A DNA stretch of 64,000 nt. Source: Lepidostoma basale. Taxonomy: Eukaryota; Arthropoda; Insecta; Trichoptera; Lepidostomatidae. Of the stretch, positions 63,612-64,000 are shown piece by piece. The stretch's first letter is position 1. Each line of letters begins with the position of its first letter. A program made the position numbers and the translations under genes. The stretch is from NCBI GenBank assembly GCA_022606425.2, contig JAHDVF020000462.1, positions 1 through 64,000 on the forward strand, in the 5' to 3' direction. Below the pieces are notes generated by a model that was not told where the DNA came from, ran no database searches, and saw only the letters and a list, made by a program, of their open reading frames with translations.

Positions 63612-63990
63612 TATTTAAAAAAATATCTACCATTTTGTAATGTTAGAAATAAGGTATGAAGCTCTTCTATATTCGCCTTCACTTTGTGGTGTAAATTCAT
63701 ATTTGAATATACTCGTATATAACTGCACTTAGCATTACAACAGTATATTTGTATATTTCACTTAACACAGATATGTTTCAGTTATAACATAATTTTTTTA
63801 AAGTACTAAATTTTAATAACCAAAACATGTGTGTGATAATAGAAATAGAGTGTTGTCATACCAAGTGCAATTTTATTTATTCAAAATTTAAACACATGGT
63901 ATATTTACAACACTGTTTTGCATTTTTCGCAACATTTTATTACAAAAAAGTGTTGTGAATATACAATGCTTTCAAAAAATGTTTCAAATG
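63612..63990. repeat. Family C palindrome plus a second inverted repeat
   Basis: 63612-63875 matches 44853-45145 including the 5' extension (ATCTACCATTTTGTAATG, TTCGCCTTCACTTTG) and the arms TTTCACTTAACACAG/ATATGTTTCAG and CCAAAACATGTGTGTG. The hairpin region of the right arm is lost. At 63899-63965 TATATTTACAACACT and AGTGTTGTGAATATA form another inverted pair, probably the start of a further C-like unit cut by the window end. Confidence 0.6.
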
Positions 63991-64000
63991 TGAATGCATA

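Noticed and set aside
1..64000. CRISPR array, prokaryotic operons or viral genome
   Set aside because: No regularly spaced direct repeats, no ribosome-binding-site-led gene clusters and no viral structural genes were seen; every element is of eukaryotic transposon type.

Overview
This window looks like a gene-poor, AT-rich stretch of an insect nuclear genome. Lepidoptera is the most likely group. That is an inference from the repeat fauna: RTE-type LINEs ending in short (GTTA)n tails, a cecropia/Hsmar1-like mariner, tRNA-derived SINEs and a Penelope-like element. I found no convincing host protein-coding exon, tRNA, rRNA or CRISPR array. Almost every long reading frame is a decayed transposable element or its antisense shadow. 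The families below are labelled with letters for convenience; the letters are mine.

LINE families: L (about 25 copies on both strands; C-terminal protein motif LRWFGHM...RGRPRKTW; 3' tail of GTTA, TTTG or TTG units; best copy 26182-27168), M (tail TAAG), N, P (several related tails ending in AAG or GAT runs), Q, and one CR1-like element (13090-13734). SINEs: T (tRNA-like head with A and B boxes) and K (short head joined to the L-family 3' tail). DNA transposons: a near-complete 1283-bp mariner (41858-43140), two copies of an internally deleted IS630/Tc1-mariner-type element (6773-7277, 19392-19880), a piggyBac-like non-autonomous element bounded by TTAA (46185-46979) and a small MITE (12511-12683). 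R (about 490 bp) and S (a foldback cluster at 60128-61300) are unclassified dispersed repeats.

The most interesting signal is shared by about seven otherwise unrelated repeat families (A to G). Each carries a motif of the form YUGANRA, one extra base, a short GC hairpin, then GAAAC and a self-complementary ACATGT or ACCGGT step. This is the layout of a minimal hammerhead ribozyme core with a tiny, dimer-prone stem III. Such ribozymes are known in the terminal repeats of Penelope-like elements. Here a Penelope-like element (55248-56778, reverse transcriptase plus GIY-YIG endonuclease, broken by one stop) is flanked by 126-bp inverted arms that each carry the motif. Family A, a palindrome of about 240 bp with some 16 copies in the window, appears to be a non-autonomous relative.

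Layout: 1-8 kb nested SINE/LINE remnants with R and A repeats; 8-16 kb mostly L tails, a CR1-like insertion and palindromes; 16-27 kb mixed LINE tails, K SINE and the mariner deletion derivative; 27-37 kb L tails, A palindromes and local tandem repeats; 37-46 kb P, T, K and M elements, the full mariner and a 133-bp tandem array; 46-54 kb piggyBac-like element and LINE tails; 54-57 kb the Penelope-like element; 57-60 kb mostly unassigned sequence; 60-64 kb foldback cluster, T SINE and a C repeat. Nested insertions (SINE in SINE in LINE; A palindrome in T SINE; mariner, piggyBac-like element and MITE in LINE remnants) give a relative order of activity.
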